A stretch of DNA of 64,000 nt from UBA5543 sp964464965 (GTDB lineage: Bacteria > Bacteroidota > Bacteroidia > Chitinophagales > Chitinophagaceae), in contig CAYXHM010000002.1 in assembly GCA_964464965.1 (NCBI GenBank), forward strand, positions 372,001 to 436,000, in the 5' to 3' direction. The translations under genes and the position numbers were made by a program. The first letter of the stretch is position 1, and every line of letters begins with the position of its first letter. Of the stretch, positions 40,396 through 49,640 are shown one piece after another. The notes under the pieces were generated by a model. The model did no database searches and was not told the origin of the DNA. It was given only the letters and a program-made list of their open reading frames with translations.

Positions 40396-41916
40396 ATGCA
40401 ACATCCGGATATAAAAACACTGGGAGAACTAAAACAGGCGGGTTATTCTTCTAAAACTGTAAAACAGGAAGTAAGGGACAACCTTGTAAATGCCATTAAG
40501 GATAAGAAGGAAACGTTTAAAGGAGTATTGGGGTATGAAGATACCGTGATACCTGACGTGGAGCGCGCTATACTTTCCCGCCACAATATACTCTTCCTGG
40601 GTTTGCGCGGGCAGGCGAAAACACGCATGGCGCGCGAGATGGTAAAACTGCTGGACGAGTGGCTGCCCTATGTAGCGGGTAGCGAAATAAACGATAGCCC
40701 ATTCGCACCCATATCTATTTATGCCAGGGAGCTAATAGCCGAAAAAGGTGATGATACACCTATAGCATGGCTGCACAGGAGCGAGCGTTATGGCGAGAAG
40801 CTGGCCACGCCAGATGTTTCCGTAGCTGACCTTATTGGCGATGTTGATCCGATAAAAGCAGCTAACCTGCGACTGAGTTTTGCAGATGAGCGGGTGATAC
40901 ATTTTGGTATCATACCCCGGTCGCACAGGGGCATATTTGTGATTAATGAGCTGCCCGACCTGCAGGCCAGGATACAGGTATCCCTGTTCAATATATTGCA
41001 GGAGGGGGATATACAGATACGTGGTTTCAAGCTGCGCCTGCCGCTGGATATACTGTTCATATTCACCGCAAACCCTGAAGACTATACCAACCGCGGCAGC
41101 ATTGTAACACCGCTGAAAGACCGTATTGAAAGCCAGATAGTGACCCACTATCCTAAAACAGTAGAGATATCAAAAGCTATAACAGAGCAGGAAGCCAAGC
41201 TAACAGATGAGCAACTGGCCAAAGTAGAAATGCCTGACCTGTGCAGGATGCTGGTAGAACACATCTCTTTTGAAGCCCGAAAAAGTGAATATGTTGACCA
41301 GAAAAGCGGTGTATCTGCCAGGTTGACAATTGCCGCATATGAAAACCTGGTGAGCACTGCCGAGCGCAGGGCATTGTTGCATGATGATGCAAAGACCATG
41401 GTGCGCATAGCAGACTTTGCAGGGGTTATACCTGCCATCACCGGTAAGATAGAACTGGTGTATGAAGGCGAGCAGGAAGGCCCCACGCATGTAGCATACA
41501 GCCTGCTGGGCAAGGCTATACGTACATTGTTTACAGAATACTTCCCCGACCCGCAATCGTTTAAAAAAGCGGGACGGAAACCTGAAACAGCGAAAGTGAA
41601 ATCGAACCCCTACCAACTGATCATTGATTGGTTTGGAAATGGTAACGATTTAGTAATGCTGAATGATGCTAACGAGGAGCAATACCGTAGCCTGTTGTAC
41701 AAAGTAGATGGACTATACGGTGCTGTAAAGCAATACTACCCTAAGGCAGATGAGCAGCAAACCGCGCTGCTTATGGAGTTCCTGCTGCATGGCCTTGCAG
41801 AATATTCGCTCATCAGCAAGAAAGGCGTAGAGACACGCGGCTATAATTTTGGCGATATACTGGGCAGTATGATGGACATGAGTTTTGAAAACGATACAGA
41901 CAGCGAGGAATACTAA
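40396..41916 (+). CDS. MoxR/ChlI-like AAA+ ATPase
   Basis: 506 residues. The N-terminal extension (YSSKTVKQEVRDNLVNAI) leads to the AAA+ module with VLGYEDTVIPDVERAI, Walker A FLGLRGQAKTRMA, HRGIFVINELPDLQARIQ (Walker B region), FTANPEDYTNRG (sensor 1) and LKDRIESQIVTHYP (arginine finger). It resembles the magnesium-chelatase I-like ATPases of Bacteroidota, usually paired with a VWA protein. Here no VWA gene follows, only arfB. The C-terminal 150 residues are helical and less conserved. Confidence 0.83.
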   Translation: MQHPDIKTLGELKQAGYSSKTVKQEVRDNLVNAIKDKKETFKGVLGYEDTVIPDVERAILSRHNILFLGLRGQAKTRMAREMVKLLDEWLPYVAGSEINDSPFAPISIYARELIAEKGDDTPIAWLHRSERYGEKLATPDVSVADLIGDVDPIKAANLRLSFADERVIHFGIIPRSHRGIFVINELPDLQARIQVSLFNILQEGDIQIRGFKLRLPLDILFIFTANPEDYTNRGSIVTPLKDRIESQIVTHYPKTVEISKAITEQEAKLTDEQLAKVEMPDLCRMLVEHISFEARKSEYVDQKSGVSARLTIAAYENLVSTAERRALLHDDAKTMVRIADFAGVIPAITGKIELVYEGEQEGPTHVAYSLLGKAIRTLFTEYFPDPQSFKKAGRKPETAKVKSNPYQLIIDWFGNGNDLVMLNDANEEQYRSLLYKVDGLYGAVKQYYPKADEQQTALLMEFLLHGLAEYSLISKKGVETRGYNFGDILGSMMDMSFENDTDSEEY

Positions 41917-41981
41917 CTATAAACTGGTATAGTTTTTGAAGAAGGCAAAGCAATTAAATAGTTGTTACATACAGTAAGCAG

Positions 41982-42374
41982 ATGAAAGATTTTAGTTCTG
42001 AAATAAGTTATAAAACATCGCGTAGCGGCGGCAAAGGAGGACAGAATGTAAACAAGGTAGAAACCGCGGCAGAAGCCTGGTGGAATGTTGACGAATCTAA
42101 ATTCTTTACCCCCGAGGAAAAAATATTGATACTGGGCAAGTTGATGAAACGTATCAACAAGGATTGTTTCCTTATTGTGAAGGCTACAGACACACGCTCA
42201 CAGTTGGAGAACAAAGAAATAGCCAGGGAAAAGATGATGAAACTGGTTGAGAAAAGCCTGCTGCGCCCTAAAAAGCGCAAGCCTACTAAAATACCCAAAG
42301 TAGTAAAAGAGCAGCGCCGCGATAATAAGAAACGCGAATCGCTGAAGAAACAAATGCGTAAGAAAGACTGGTAA
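41982..42374 (+). CDS. arfB: Alternative ribosome-rescue factor ArfB (peptidyl-tRNA hydrolase, YaeJ-like)
   Basis: 130 residues. The catalytic GGQ is in SRSGGKGGQNVNKVET (19-21). The basic C-terminal tail (RPKKRKPTKIPKVVKEQRR, KKRESLKKQMRKKDW) is the part that fits the mRNA channel of stalled ribosomes. It lacks the codon-recognition domains of RF1/RF2. It is convergent with the DUF1501 gene after 2 bases. Confidence 0.93.
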   Translation: MKDFSSEISYKTSRSGGKGGQNVNKVETAAEAWWNVDESKFFTPEEKILILGKLMKRINKDCFLIVKATDTRSQLENKEIAREKMMKLVEKSLLRPKKRKPTKIPKVVKEQRRDNKKRESLKKQMRKKDW

Positions 42375-42376
42375 TA

Positions 42377-43294
42377 CTACGATTGCATGTAGTTGTTATC
42401 AAATAACTGCAATGGCGTTTCTGTAGCAAGAGTTTCACCCAGCCAGTTGGTTGCAATGCCGGAATAGACAGTTCTGAAATTCGTATGTACCTGCAGGTTA
42501 TCTTCTAGGGTTGTAGTAGCCGGGATTTCCGGGTTACTACCCGTTATGCCTGCATTTACATGTTCTCCAAACATCATTACCGGCGCAGCAGTGCCATGGT
42601 CTGTACCACCGTAGGCGTTGTTTTTAATGCGCCTGCCAAATTCAGAAAACGTCATGGCAAGTACCCTGTTACCAAAACCTTTGGCCTTTGCTGTTTTGAA
42701 AAACGACTGAATATTGGCGGACAGCTCCCCTAATAATGCTGCATGTTTATCATATTGGTTTGTGTGCGTATCAAAGCCATCCAACGTTACCACATATACC
42801 TTCGTGTCATCGCCGGCAGATATAGCATGTGTTACTTTCTTCAATTGTGTTTCCAATGGATGATCTGAATTCATAATCCTGCAATCATCCCAAAACAAGG
42901 TATCAGCGGTGTCACTTCCATTCATCCATATACGGGTAGCGGCAGCATGTGTAAAGCATGGATACTCAAATCCTACGCCCTGCACAATATTCAGCATGCT
43001 TTTATCATACATGCTTTTAATGCACGCCATTGAGGGGTGAAGCCCCGTGTTATCATCCAGCTTTATTATCGCTTTTTGTGCGGGCAGTATATTCCTCCTC
43101 GCATTTGCAAGCACATCGTACTGGTCTAATGGTATTACGGTGTTTAAACCGTCGTTGCCTCCTTTCAGGTGTATGAGCACCAGCGCATTTCCTTCATCCT
43201 GCCTGTTGCCTGCAAGCAATCTGAGCGGTGTACCATTTATTGCGAGCCCTAATGCCGTAATCTTTGAGAGGTTTAGAAATTGCTGACGGTTCAT
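42377..43294 (-). CDS. DUF1501 domain protein, shorter than usual
   Basis: 305 residues from the ATG at 43294 (MNRQQFLNLSKITALGLAIN). The DUF1501 features are VLIHLKGGNDGLNTVIPL, LHPSMACIKSMYDKSMLNIV, ATRIWMNGSD, YVVTLDGFDTHTNQYDKHAALL, RVLAMTFSEFGRRIKNNAYGGTDHGTAAPVMM. The family is normally about 380-450 residues. Between RIWMNGSDTADTL and FWDDCRIMNSDHPLETQL the usual middle segment is absent or much shortened, so a deletion is possible. Other motifs and the frame are intact. Such proteins often follow DUF1800 genes, and none is present here. Confidence 0.75.
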   Translation of the reverse strand: MNRQQFLNLSKITALGLAINGTPLRLLAGNRQDEGNALVLIHLKGGNDGLNTVIPLDQYDVLANARRNILPAQKAIIKLDDNTGLHPSMACIKSMYDKSMLNIVQGVGFEYPCFTHAAATRIWMNGSDTADTLFWDDCRIMNSDHPLETQLKKVTHAISAGDDTKVYVVTLDGFDTHTNQYDKHAALLGELSANIQSFFKTAKAKGFGNRVLAMTFSEFGRRIKNNAYGGTDHGTAAPVMMFGEHVNAGITGSNPEIPATTTLEDNLQVHTNFRTVYSGIATNWLGETLATETPLQLFDNNYMQS

Positions 43295-43404
43295 AATAGT
43301 GCTACAACAAAATATCAGAGGCAATGGTTGATATATGCCATGTTAGAAATTTACGTATTTAATTTAAAAGAAGTAAGTTTAAAGAACGCATTAATGCCGG
43401 CTTT

Positions 43405-45807
43405 ATGCAAAAAGTTCCGCTGTACATATTCATACTCTTACTGGTCTCGTTTACTGCAAATGCACAGCACCGGCAGACGGTTAAGGGTATTGTTACAGAT
43501 AAGGAATCGAAGATGAGGCTGGCGGGTGTATCTGTAGTAATAACAGATACAGAACCCCGTGCAGGCACAGCAACAGATGCGGACGGGGCGTTTATCATCA
43601 AAGACGTAGCAGTAGGCAAGCATACAGTGCAGTTGTCTTACCTGGGTTACAACAGCGTTACGCTACAGGGTGTGTTATTTACATCTGCAAAGGAAGTAGT
43701 GCTGGATGTTGAAATGGAAGAGTCTGCTACAAACCTTGACGAAGTGGTCATCAGTGATAAACGCGAGCATATAAATGAGATGGCGGTAGTCAGCACCAAA
43801 ACATTTGATGTGCAGGAAACCGAAAGATATGCAGGTAGCCGTGCAGACCCTGCGCGGATGGCATCAAACTTTGCGGGTGTGGTAGGTGCCGATGACTCGC
43901 GGAATGATATCATCATCAGGGGCAACTCACCGCAGGGTGTTTTATGGCGGCTGGAAGATATAGACATTCCCAATCCCAACCACTTTGCAGTATCCGGCAC
44001 ATCGGGCGGGCCTGTATCTATACTCAACAATAAAACACTTGCCAACAGTGATTTCTTTATGGGCGCTTTCCCCTCAGGCTACGGAAATTCTACGGCCGGT
44101 GTGTTCGATTTAAAAATGCGCAATGGCAATACAGACCGCTACGAATTTACAGGCCAGTTAGGCTTCCTGGGTACAGAGCTGGCGGCTGAAGGGCCTATAT
44201 CGCGCAAACACAAATCGTCATTCCTGTTTACCTACCGTTATTCTACGCTGAAACTATTTGAAGGTCTGAACATAAAAATAGGTACCAACTCTGTGCCCAA
44301 CTACCAGGATGCAGCTATGAAACTCAACTTCCCCATAGGCAAAAAAGCTAACCTGTCGTTTTTTGGCATTGGGGGCATCAGCAAGATTGACCTGATTGTC
44401 AGCAACCTGACAGAGCAGCCTGAAGAACTGTATGGCGAATCTGACCGCGACCAGTACTTTGGCAGCAACACAGGTGTGCTGGGCAGTTCATTCAGCTATA
44501 TTATCAATTCATCTACCTATTCAAAAATCACCGTAGCACAAACCACGACAAATGTATATGCGCAGCACTACAAAGTGTTCCGCGATGCTGATTTCGCGGT
44601 GGACTCGTTGAAGTATATACTGGGCTATCGTTTTATTACCAATGCCACGGTAGCGCATTGGTTCATCAACAAGAAAATTTCAAACAGGCATGTAGTAAAA
44701 TTTGGCCTGCTCAATAACTATTATCATCTGAACATGGTGGACAGCAGCCGCCAATATCCCGTTACACAACAGGCATGGCTGTACAGGCTTAATTTTAATG
44801 GTGGCACCAACCTGCTACAGGCATACCTGCAATATAAATACCGCCCTACAGATGCCCTTACATTTACCGCAGGCCTGCACAGCCAATATCTCACACACAA
44901 TGGGTCTAAATCCCTGGAGCCACGCCTGGGTATGAAGTACATTGCTGACAACAGAAACATATTCACACTCGGATATGGTTTGCACAGCCAGTTGCAACCT
45001 TTGTACCAATACTTTGCCGTACAGCCGCCTGTGCCTGTTACTGCCATGCACAATTACAATATGGACTTCACGAGGAGCCATCATACAATAGCGGGATATG
45101 AGCACATATTTTCAAAGGTGCTGCGCCTGCGGTCAGAAGTATATTACCAGTACCTGTATAACATTCCTATAGAAAACAGGGCGGGCTCGTCCTTCTCCGG
45201 ATTAAACCAGGGCTCATCTTTCGACAGGTTGTTTCCGGATACATTGGTGAATAAAGGCACAGGTTACAATTATGGTATAGAACTCACCATAGAAAAAACT
45301 TTCTCTGATAATTATTACATACTGCTATCCGGTTCTTTATTCGACTCGAAGGCCAAAGGTAACGATGGTGTTTACAGAAGTACGGACTATAACAGCCGCT
45401 TTGCCGCCAACATGCTTACCGGTTATGAATATAAACTTGGCAAGAACAGTACCTTGCTTACAGGTTTAAAAATCACCTATGCAGGTGGCAGGTTATATTC
45501 ACCTGCTGATATTACGGCCTCAAACGCCACCGGCGACCTTGTAGTAGTTGACTCTTTAAGAAATACCCTGCAGTACAAAAACTATTTCAGGGCCGATGTC
45601 AAGCTGGGGGTACGCATCAACGCCCGCAGGCTGACGCACGAAATTGCACTGGACCTTGTAAACATCCTGAATACAAAGAACGTCTTAGCTATGAGCTATA
45701 ATTATGATCTTGCCGCGCAGGGGCAATATCCATTTGTTACCCAAAACCAGCTGGGCTTTCTGCCCTTGTTTTACTATCGCGTAGATTTTGGTATAGCACG
45801 TAAATAA
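43405..45807 (+). CDS. TonB-dependent outer membrane receptor with N-terminal carboxypeptidase-regulatory domain
   Basis: 800 residues. A signal peptide (MQKVPLYIFILLLVSFTANA, QH) is followed by VKGIVTDKESKMRLAGVSVV and VQLSYLGYNSVTLQGV (carboxypeptidase-regulatory domain). The plug has RADPARMASNFAGVVGADDS, NDIIIRGNSPQGVLWRLEDI and SDFFMGAFPSGYGNSTAGVF. The barrel ends GFLPLFYYRVDFGIARK. The last residue is Lys rather than aromatic, which is less usual. It stands alone and ends at a strong hairpin. The substrate is unknown. Confidence 0.9.
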   Translation: MQKVPLYIFILLLVSFTANAQHRQTVKGIVTDKESKMRLAGVSVVITDTEPRAGTATDADGAFIIKDVAVGKHTVQLSYLGYNSVTLQGVLFTSAKEVVLDVEMEESATNLDEVVISDKREHINEMAVVSTKTFDVQETERYAGSRADPARMASNFAGVVGADDSRNDIIIRGNSPQGVLWRLEDIDIPNPNHFAVSGTSGGPVSILNNKTLANSDFFMGAFPSGYGNSTAGVFDLKMRNGNTDRYEFTGQLGFLGTELAAEGPISRKHKSSFLFTYRYSTLKLFEGLNIKIGTNSVPNYQDAAMKLNFPIGKKANLSFFGIGGISKIDLIVSNLTEQPEELYGESDRDQYFGSNTGVLGSSFSYIINSSTYSKITVAQTTTNVYAQHYKVFRDADFAVDSLKYILGYRFITNATVAHWFINKKISNRHVVKFGLLNNYYHLNMVDSSRQYPVTQQAWLYRLNFNGGTNLLQAYLQYKYRPTDALTFTAGLHSQYLTHNGSKSLEPRLGMKYIADNRNIFTLGYGLHSQLQPLYQYFAVQPPVPVTAMHNYNMDFTRSHHTIAGYEHIFSKVLRLRSEVYYQYLYNIPIENRAGSSFSGLNQGSSFDRLFPDTLVNKGTGYNYGIELTIEKTFSDNYYILLSGSLFDSKAKGNDGVYRSTDYNSRFAANMLTGYEYKLGKNSTLLTGLKITYAGGRLYSPADITASNATGDLVVVDSLRNTLQYKNYFRADVKLGVRINARRLTHEIALDLVNILNTKNVLAMSYNYDLAAQGQYPFVTQNQLGFLPLFYYRVDFGIARK

Positions 45808-45810
45808 AAA

Positions 45811-45832
45811 CAGGCGGCCTGCGGGCCGCCTG
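45811..45832. terminator. Bidirectional hairpin terminator
   Basis: Stem CAGGCGGCC / GGCCGCCTG with a 4-base loop, flanked by A and T runs, between the TonB-dependent receptor and the convergent TPR gene. Confidence 0.88.
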
Positions 45833-45854
45833 TTTCATTATAAACCTTATGAGG

Positions 45855-47465
45855 TTATGCTTTCTTTTTAAAATAATCCTTCACTTGTTTCGCAAACTCA
45901 TTTGTGGGGTCTATGCCCAACACCAGGTCTGCATATTTTATCGCGGTTTCTTTATCATCTTTCTTATAAGCGGTAAGCGCAAGATATTGATATGCGAAAG
46001 GTATCAGTTTATCAGCCTTCTGCGCAGCTTCAGCATCCATAGTCAGCCATTTTTCAAAGTCTGCCACAGCAAGCCCTTTTTCTCCTTCAGGGTCAAGGCC
46101 AGCATAAGACCTTCCCCTCCAGTAGTAGCTTATCTGCTGCTCGGGAAACTTCTCCACCATTTTGTCAAATATAGCCACCGCTTTGTTCAGCTGTGCAGTT
46201 GCATCTACATTTTTAGAGTTTGAAGATGAATAGTAATAACAGATACCGCCCCAGTAATAATCGTTAGCGGTAGCTTTATCAGGAAAATCAGTAACAATCT
46301 TATCATACCACACAGCACCGTTTACCCAATCCCTGTTCAACCTGAAAGATTCTGCTATATCCCTGTAGATATTGATCTTATTTTCAGGGGTTTCTTTTTC
46401 CAGCGCTTTATTAAAAGCCATGTTTGCAGAATCTGCAATGTTATTACGCATATACACCTGGCCCAGTTTCATATAGTCCTGCGCGTATATTTTTTCAGGA
46501 TTTTGCTTGCTGAAGTATATTCTTGCATTCTCCAACGCCTTTACACCGGCTACAGAGTCTTTATCTTCAAGATAGCTATATGCCAGTATGCCGTAGAAGT
46601 TTACTTTATCTACTCCTTTTGCTTTCAGCTCGTTTATCTTAGCTATTGCACCAGCATAGTCTTTAGACTGGTATAATATTTCCGCGTACCTGATCACATC
46701 TTCTGTAGAGTTATCAGAATACTGCATATATTTTTCCATGTTCTGCTTTGCAACGTCAAACTTGCCAACATAGGTATATGCGTTAGCCATGTCGTAGTAT
46801 GGCAGCGGGTTGGTAGGATCAGCTTCCTGTGCTTTCTTCCAGTTGTCTAGCGCTACCTCGTAGTTTTTAGCATTGTACATGAGCTTGCCAATACGCGAGT
46901 AAGCCAATGAGTTCTTGGGATCTTTTTCTATTGCTTTCTCAAAATGCGTCATAGCCTGCCCTCCGCCCGAAGGTATCTGCAGGTATGCATCACCGGTAGC
47001 TATCAACAGTTCAGGAGTGTTCATTTTCTCCAGTACTTCTGTGTACCAGTTCACCGCCTGCTGCTTATCGCCGCCTTTTGAATAATTAACAGCGTCTGCC
47101 GCGTATTTTTTATTCATAAAGTCTTTCTTCTTGCCCAGATCTGCCAGCGACTTAGCAGCCTGCATACCGGCGGCTTCGCCTTCTGTGGCAAATTTTACCC
47201 TTACCATACCTCCAATGTTGGCATAATCGTCAGGGAATTTCACAAATGCCTGTCTGGCGGCCTCTGTATTACCCAGTTCCAGCTCGGCCAGGCCATAGTA
47301 ATAGTTGGCTGTGGCATCTGTTGCGGCCAGTGGCTGCAATATCTTTTTTGCACTGGTATATCTTTCATACCTGTACATTTTCATCCCTTCGTCCAACGAT
47401 TGCGCTGTTACACTTACTGTTACCGCTACTGCAGCAATGGTTGCAATAAATTGTTTCATTTTCAT
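45855..47465 (-). CDS. Periplasmic tetratricopeptide-repeat protein
   Basis: 536 residues with a signal peptide (QFIATIAAVAVTVSVTAQSL). TPR units are seen from residue 25 to the end: ANYYYGLAELELGNTEAARQ, SLAYSRIGKLMYNAKNYEVA, PLPYYDMANAYTYVGKFDVA, YMQYSDNSTEDVIRYAEILY and YAGAIAKINELKAKG. The final section (YADLVLGIDPTNEFAKQVKD) completes the last repeat. Such proteins often travel with PstS-like and TonB system genes in Bacteroidota and may act as an assembly scaffold. It follows the PstS-like gene after 54 bases. Confidence 0.85.
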   Translation of the reverse strand: MKMKQFIATIAAVAVTVSVTAQSLDEGMKMYRYERYTSAKKILQPLAATDATANYYYGLAELELGNTEAARQAFVKFPDDYANIGGMVRVKFATEGEAAGMQAAKSLADLGKKKDFMNKKYAADAVNYSKGGDKQQAVNWYTEVLEKMNTPELLIATGDAYLQIPSGGGQAMTHFEKAIEKDPKNSLAYSRIGKLMYNAKNYEVALDNWKKAQEADPTNPLPYYDMANAYTYVGKFDVAKQNMEKYMQYSDNSTEDVIRYAEILYQSKDYAGAIAKINELKAKGVDKVNFYGILAYSYLEDKDSVAGVKALENARIYFSKQNPEKIYAQDYMKLGQVYMRNNIADSANMAFNKALEKETPENKINIYRDIAESFRLNRDWVNGAVWYDKIVTDFPDKATANDYYWGGICYYYSSSNSKNVDATAQLNKAVAIFDKMVEKFPEQQISYYWRGRSYAGLDPEGEKGLAVADFEKWLTMDAEAAQKADKLIPFAYQYLALTAYKKDDKETAIKYADLVLGIDPTNEFAKQVKDYFKKKA

Positions 47466-47519
47466 TTTTTGTCCTTGTTATTCAGGTATAATTCCTGTTA
47501 TAGTATCTGATTTTAGTTA

Positions 47520-48473
47520 TTAGTTATTTACTTCTGCCGGCCTGAAGATGATGTTCACCTTTGTGGGGAACAACCTTGCCTGTTTAAATATCAACTGCCC
47601 GCGCTCTTTGCTTAAAAACTTTGCAAAACCCGATGCCAGTCCCGGGTATGTTTCGCGGTGTACATAATACAGCTTGCGGGTAAAAGGATACCAGTCCGGC
47701 GCAATGTACGCCTGGTAAGGTTTATACGTTTTTTCAAGACTATCGTTATATACAGCTGCTACTTTTACGTCGCTTATAAACGCCAGTGCTTCGGGGTCGT
47801 TGAAATCGCTTACATAACTCACGCTTATAAAGCCTACTGCACCAGGATTATCAGCCACATACTTTATAACTGAGTCATTGCCTTTTGCAGCATATACATT
47901 GGGCGCGAGTTTTTCGCCTGGTATCAGCGAGTCCATCATATACCTCAACGTACTTGAGCCTGTATTATCAAACACAACAGTATAACTTTTATTATACTGC
48001 CCTGTAAGTATTCCCTGTATTTTTATTTTACTGAATACAGTATCGGTATTACTGTTGTTCACTATTATGGCTACCGCATCTTTAGCTATCGGCATAGCAG
48101 TAGATACAACTTTTTTATTCTCCAGCACCTTTATTTCGTCAGGTGATAAATCCCTGGTTATTAATATCAGCCTGGCTTTACCATCCATATAGTCCTTAAT
48201 ACATTCGCTTTCAGACTTGTACTTTACATTAATATGAGCCTCTGGAAAACTGCTGTCAAACACCTTCAATTGCTGTTCTATTACAGGCCTGTAGGTTTCA
48301 TCTACGGATATGTCAATCGTACCGCTTATCATAGTGTCCTTCGGTGCTTTGCTGCCCTTATCGTTGCCGCAGCTCATTACCGCAAACATACATATCAGGC
48401 ATATCCCTAAAAGGCCGGCAACTCTCATATCCGCAATTTTAGTCATTATTTTATAGAAAGAGGTTATATTCAT
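47520..48473 (-). CDS. PstS-like phosphate-binding-fold lipoprotein
   Basis: 317 residues. The lipoprotein signal is VAGLLGICLICMFAVMSC (lipobox VMSC). The body follows the PBP-like-2 fold of PstS: SVDETYRPVIEQQLKVFDSS, KARLILITRDLSPDEIKVLE, PIAKDAVAIIVNNSN, IQGILTGQYN, VVFDNTGSSTLRYMMDSL and AVGFISVSYVSDFNDPEALA. It does not have the classical pst transporter genes next to it. In many Bacteroidota this gene type is linked to ExbBD-TonB genes, so it may bind phosphate or another anion at the envelope. The start could be ten or sixteen codons downstream. Confidence 0.75.
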   Translation of the reverse strand: MNITSFYKIMTKIADMRVAGLLGICLICMFAVMSCGNDKGSKAPKDTMISGTIDISVDETYRPVIEQQLKVFDSSFPEAHINVKYKSESECIKDYMDGKARLILITRDLSPDEIKVLENKKVVSTAMPIAKDAVAIIVNNSNTDTVFSKIKIQGILTGQYNKSYTVVFDNTGSSTLRYMMDSLIPGEKLAPNVYAAKGNDSVIKYVADNPGAVGFISVSYVSDFNDPEALAFISDVKVAAVYNDSLEKTYKPYQAYIAPDWYPFTRKLYYVHRETYPGLASGFAKFLSKERGQLIFKQARLFPTKVNIIFRPAEVNN

Positions 48474-48519
48474 TTATCTTGTAACATTAATTTAACAGCA
48501 CCGTCACTACAATGTAATA

Positions 48520-48756
48520 TTATCTCCGGTTTTGCTTTAAGTCCATATAGCCCCTCCATATCCTGAATGCGCCGTACAAAAGCATAGCTACACCAAGCGT
48601 TACTGAAACGGCAAGAGGAAGCTCTATGGTGCCGAAAACCCTGTAATACATTACAGCAATACCCAGGGCAATGTACACCGCACCCATACCTATATGCAGG
48701 GAGCCCCGAAAGTTGTTGTAAGTTTTGCCTTTTTCATTTCTTTCCTCAATGTTCAT
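48520..48756 (-). CDS. Small two-helix membrane protein, 78 residues
   Basis: A polar N-terminus (MNIEERNEKGKTYNNFRG) leads to two hydrophobic segments, SLHIGMGAVYIALGIAVMYY and LPLAVSVTLGVAMLLYG, with a basic end (RIWRGYMDLKQNRR). Its position upstream of the PstS-like gene on the same strand suggests an operon (46-base gap). No function is known. Confidence 0.7.
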   Translation of the reverse strand: MNIEERNEKGKTYNNFRGSLHIGMGAVYIALGIAVMYYRVFGTIELPLAVSVTLGVAMLLYGAFRIWRGYMDLKQNRR

Positions 48757-48775
48757 CGGGGGTTAATTTTTTGTG

Positions 48776-48783
48776 CAAAGTTA
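48776..48783 (-). promoter_or_regulatory. Candidate -7 element for the small membrane/PstS-like/TPR genes
   Basis: On the minus strand TAACTTTG matches TAnnTTTG, 19 bases upstream of the start at 48756. A convincing TTG is not seen at the usual distance. Confidence 0.4.
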
Positions 48784-48870
48784 ATTGTTTAAGCCCGTAA
48801 TGTCTTTATGATAAGATGTGGGCCGGGCTGATTTCCATAAAAAGAAATCATAAAATCGGGGGCATAAAAA

Positions 48871-48894
48871 AAGAGGCTGTATATACAGCCTCTT
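48871..48894. terminator. Perfect palindrome terminator of the L21-L27-H1-like operon
   Basis: AAGAGGCTGTAT / ATACAGCCTCTT is a perfect 24-base palindrome, with A runs before and T's after, 28 bases past the stop of the H1-like gene. Confidence 0.8.
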
Positions 48895-48921
48895 CTTAGA
48901 GTTTTGATCGTTTTATGGATC

Positions 48922-49275
48922 TTATTTTTTCTTTTTAGTAGCAACTTTCCTTGGAGCTGCTTTTCTAGCTGCCTTTGGGGCTGCTGCTTTTTTAGGAGCC
49001 GCTGCCTTTTTAGGAGCTGCTGCTTTTTTAGGAGCCGCTTTCTTTGCTGCTGCCTTTTTAGGAGCTGCTGCTTTTTTAGGAGCTGCTTTCTTTGCTGCCG
49101 CTTTTTTAGGAGCTGCTGCTTTTTTAGGAGCTGCTTTTTTAGGAGCCGCTTTCTTTGCTGCTGCTTTTTTAGGAGCTGCTGCTTTTTTTGCCGCTGCCTT
49201 TTTAGGCGCTGCTTTTTTTGCTGCTGCTTTTTTAGGAGCTGCTGCTTTTTTGGCTGCTTTTTTCGCTGTTGCCAT
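48922..49275 (-). CDS. Histone H1-like Lys/Ala/Pro-rich protein (KAAPKK repeats)
   Basis: 117 residues made almost wholly of Ala, Lys and Pro: MATAKKAAKKAAAPKKAAAK, then about fifteen KAAAPKK or KAAPKK units, ending KAARKAAPRKVATKKKK. This is like the C-terminal tail of histone H1 and bacterial Hc1/Hc2 or AlgP-like proteins, which bind and compact DNA. No globular domain is present. It lies 55 bases downstream of rpmA and ends at a palindromic terminator. The DNA (repeated GCTGCTTTTTTAGGAGC) is prone to slippage, so length variation between strains is likely. DNA binding is inferred from composition. Confidence 0.8.
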   Translation of the reverse strand: MATAKKAAKKAAAPKKAAAKKAAPKKAAAKKAAAPKKAAAKKAAPKKAAPKKAAAPKKAAAKKAAPKKAAAPKKAAAKKAAPKKAAAPKKAAAPKKAAAPKAARKAAPRKVATKKKK

Positions 49276-49330
49276 AAACTGTGAATTTAAGGGTTAAAAA
49301 AAATCCTTATAGCGAAAATCGCCGAGCGGG

Positions 49331-49600
49331 TTAAGCTTCGGCGACTTCAGATACTTCTTTAACGGATACCAGGGTCTTGGTACGGGTTTTGCGAAATTCT
49401 ACAACACCATCAGTCAACGCAAACAAAGTAAAATCTTTGCCTATGCCTACGTTGTTGCTTGGGTGGTACACTGTACCGCGCTGACGAACAATAATATTGC
49501 CCGAAATAGCAGGTTGACCACCAAATATTTTAACACCTAACCGTTTGCTCTGCGAGTCCCGGCCATTCTTTACACTACCTTCACCTTTTTTGTGTGCCAT
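49331..49600 (-). CDS. rpmA: 50S ribosomal protein L27
   Basis: 89 residues. MAHKKGEGSVKNGRDSQSKR, LGVKIFGGQPAISGNIIVRQ and RGTVYHPSNNVGIGKDFTLF are typical of L27, whose N-terminus reaches the peptidyl transferase centre. There is no cleavable N-terminal extension of the Firmicutes type. It follows rplU after 40 bases. Confidence 0.97.
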   Translation of the reverse strand: MAHKKGEGSVKNGRDSQSKRLGVKIFGGQPAISGNIIVRQRGTVYHPSNNVGIGKDFTLFALTDGVVEFRKTRTKTLVSVKEVSEVAEA

Positions 49601-49640
49601 TGTTTATGCTACTGTTATTCAAATTTAGTAAAAAAATAAT

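Noticed and set aside
48904..49284. Cysteine/arginine-rich 126-residue plus-strand reading frame
   Set aside because: It is the exact antisense of the KAAPKK repeats. Low-complexity genes often leave long antisense frames.
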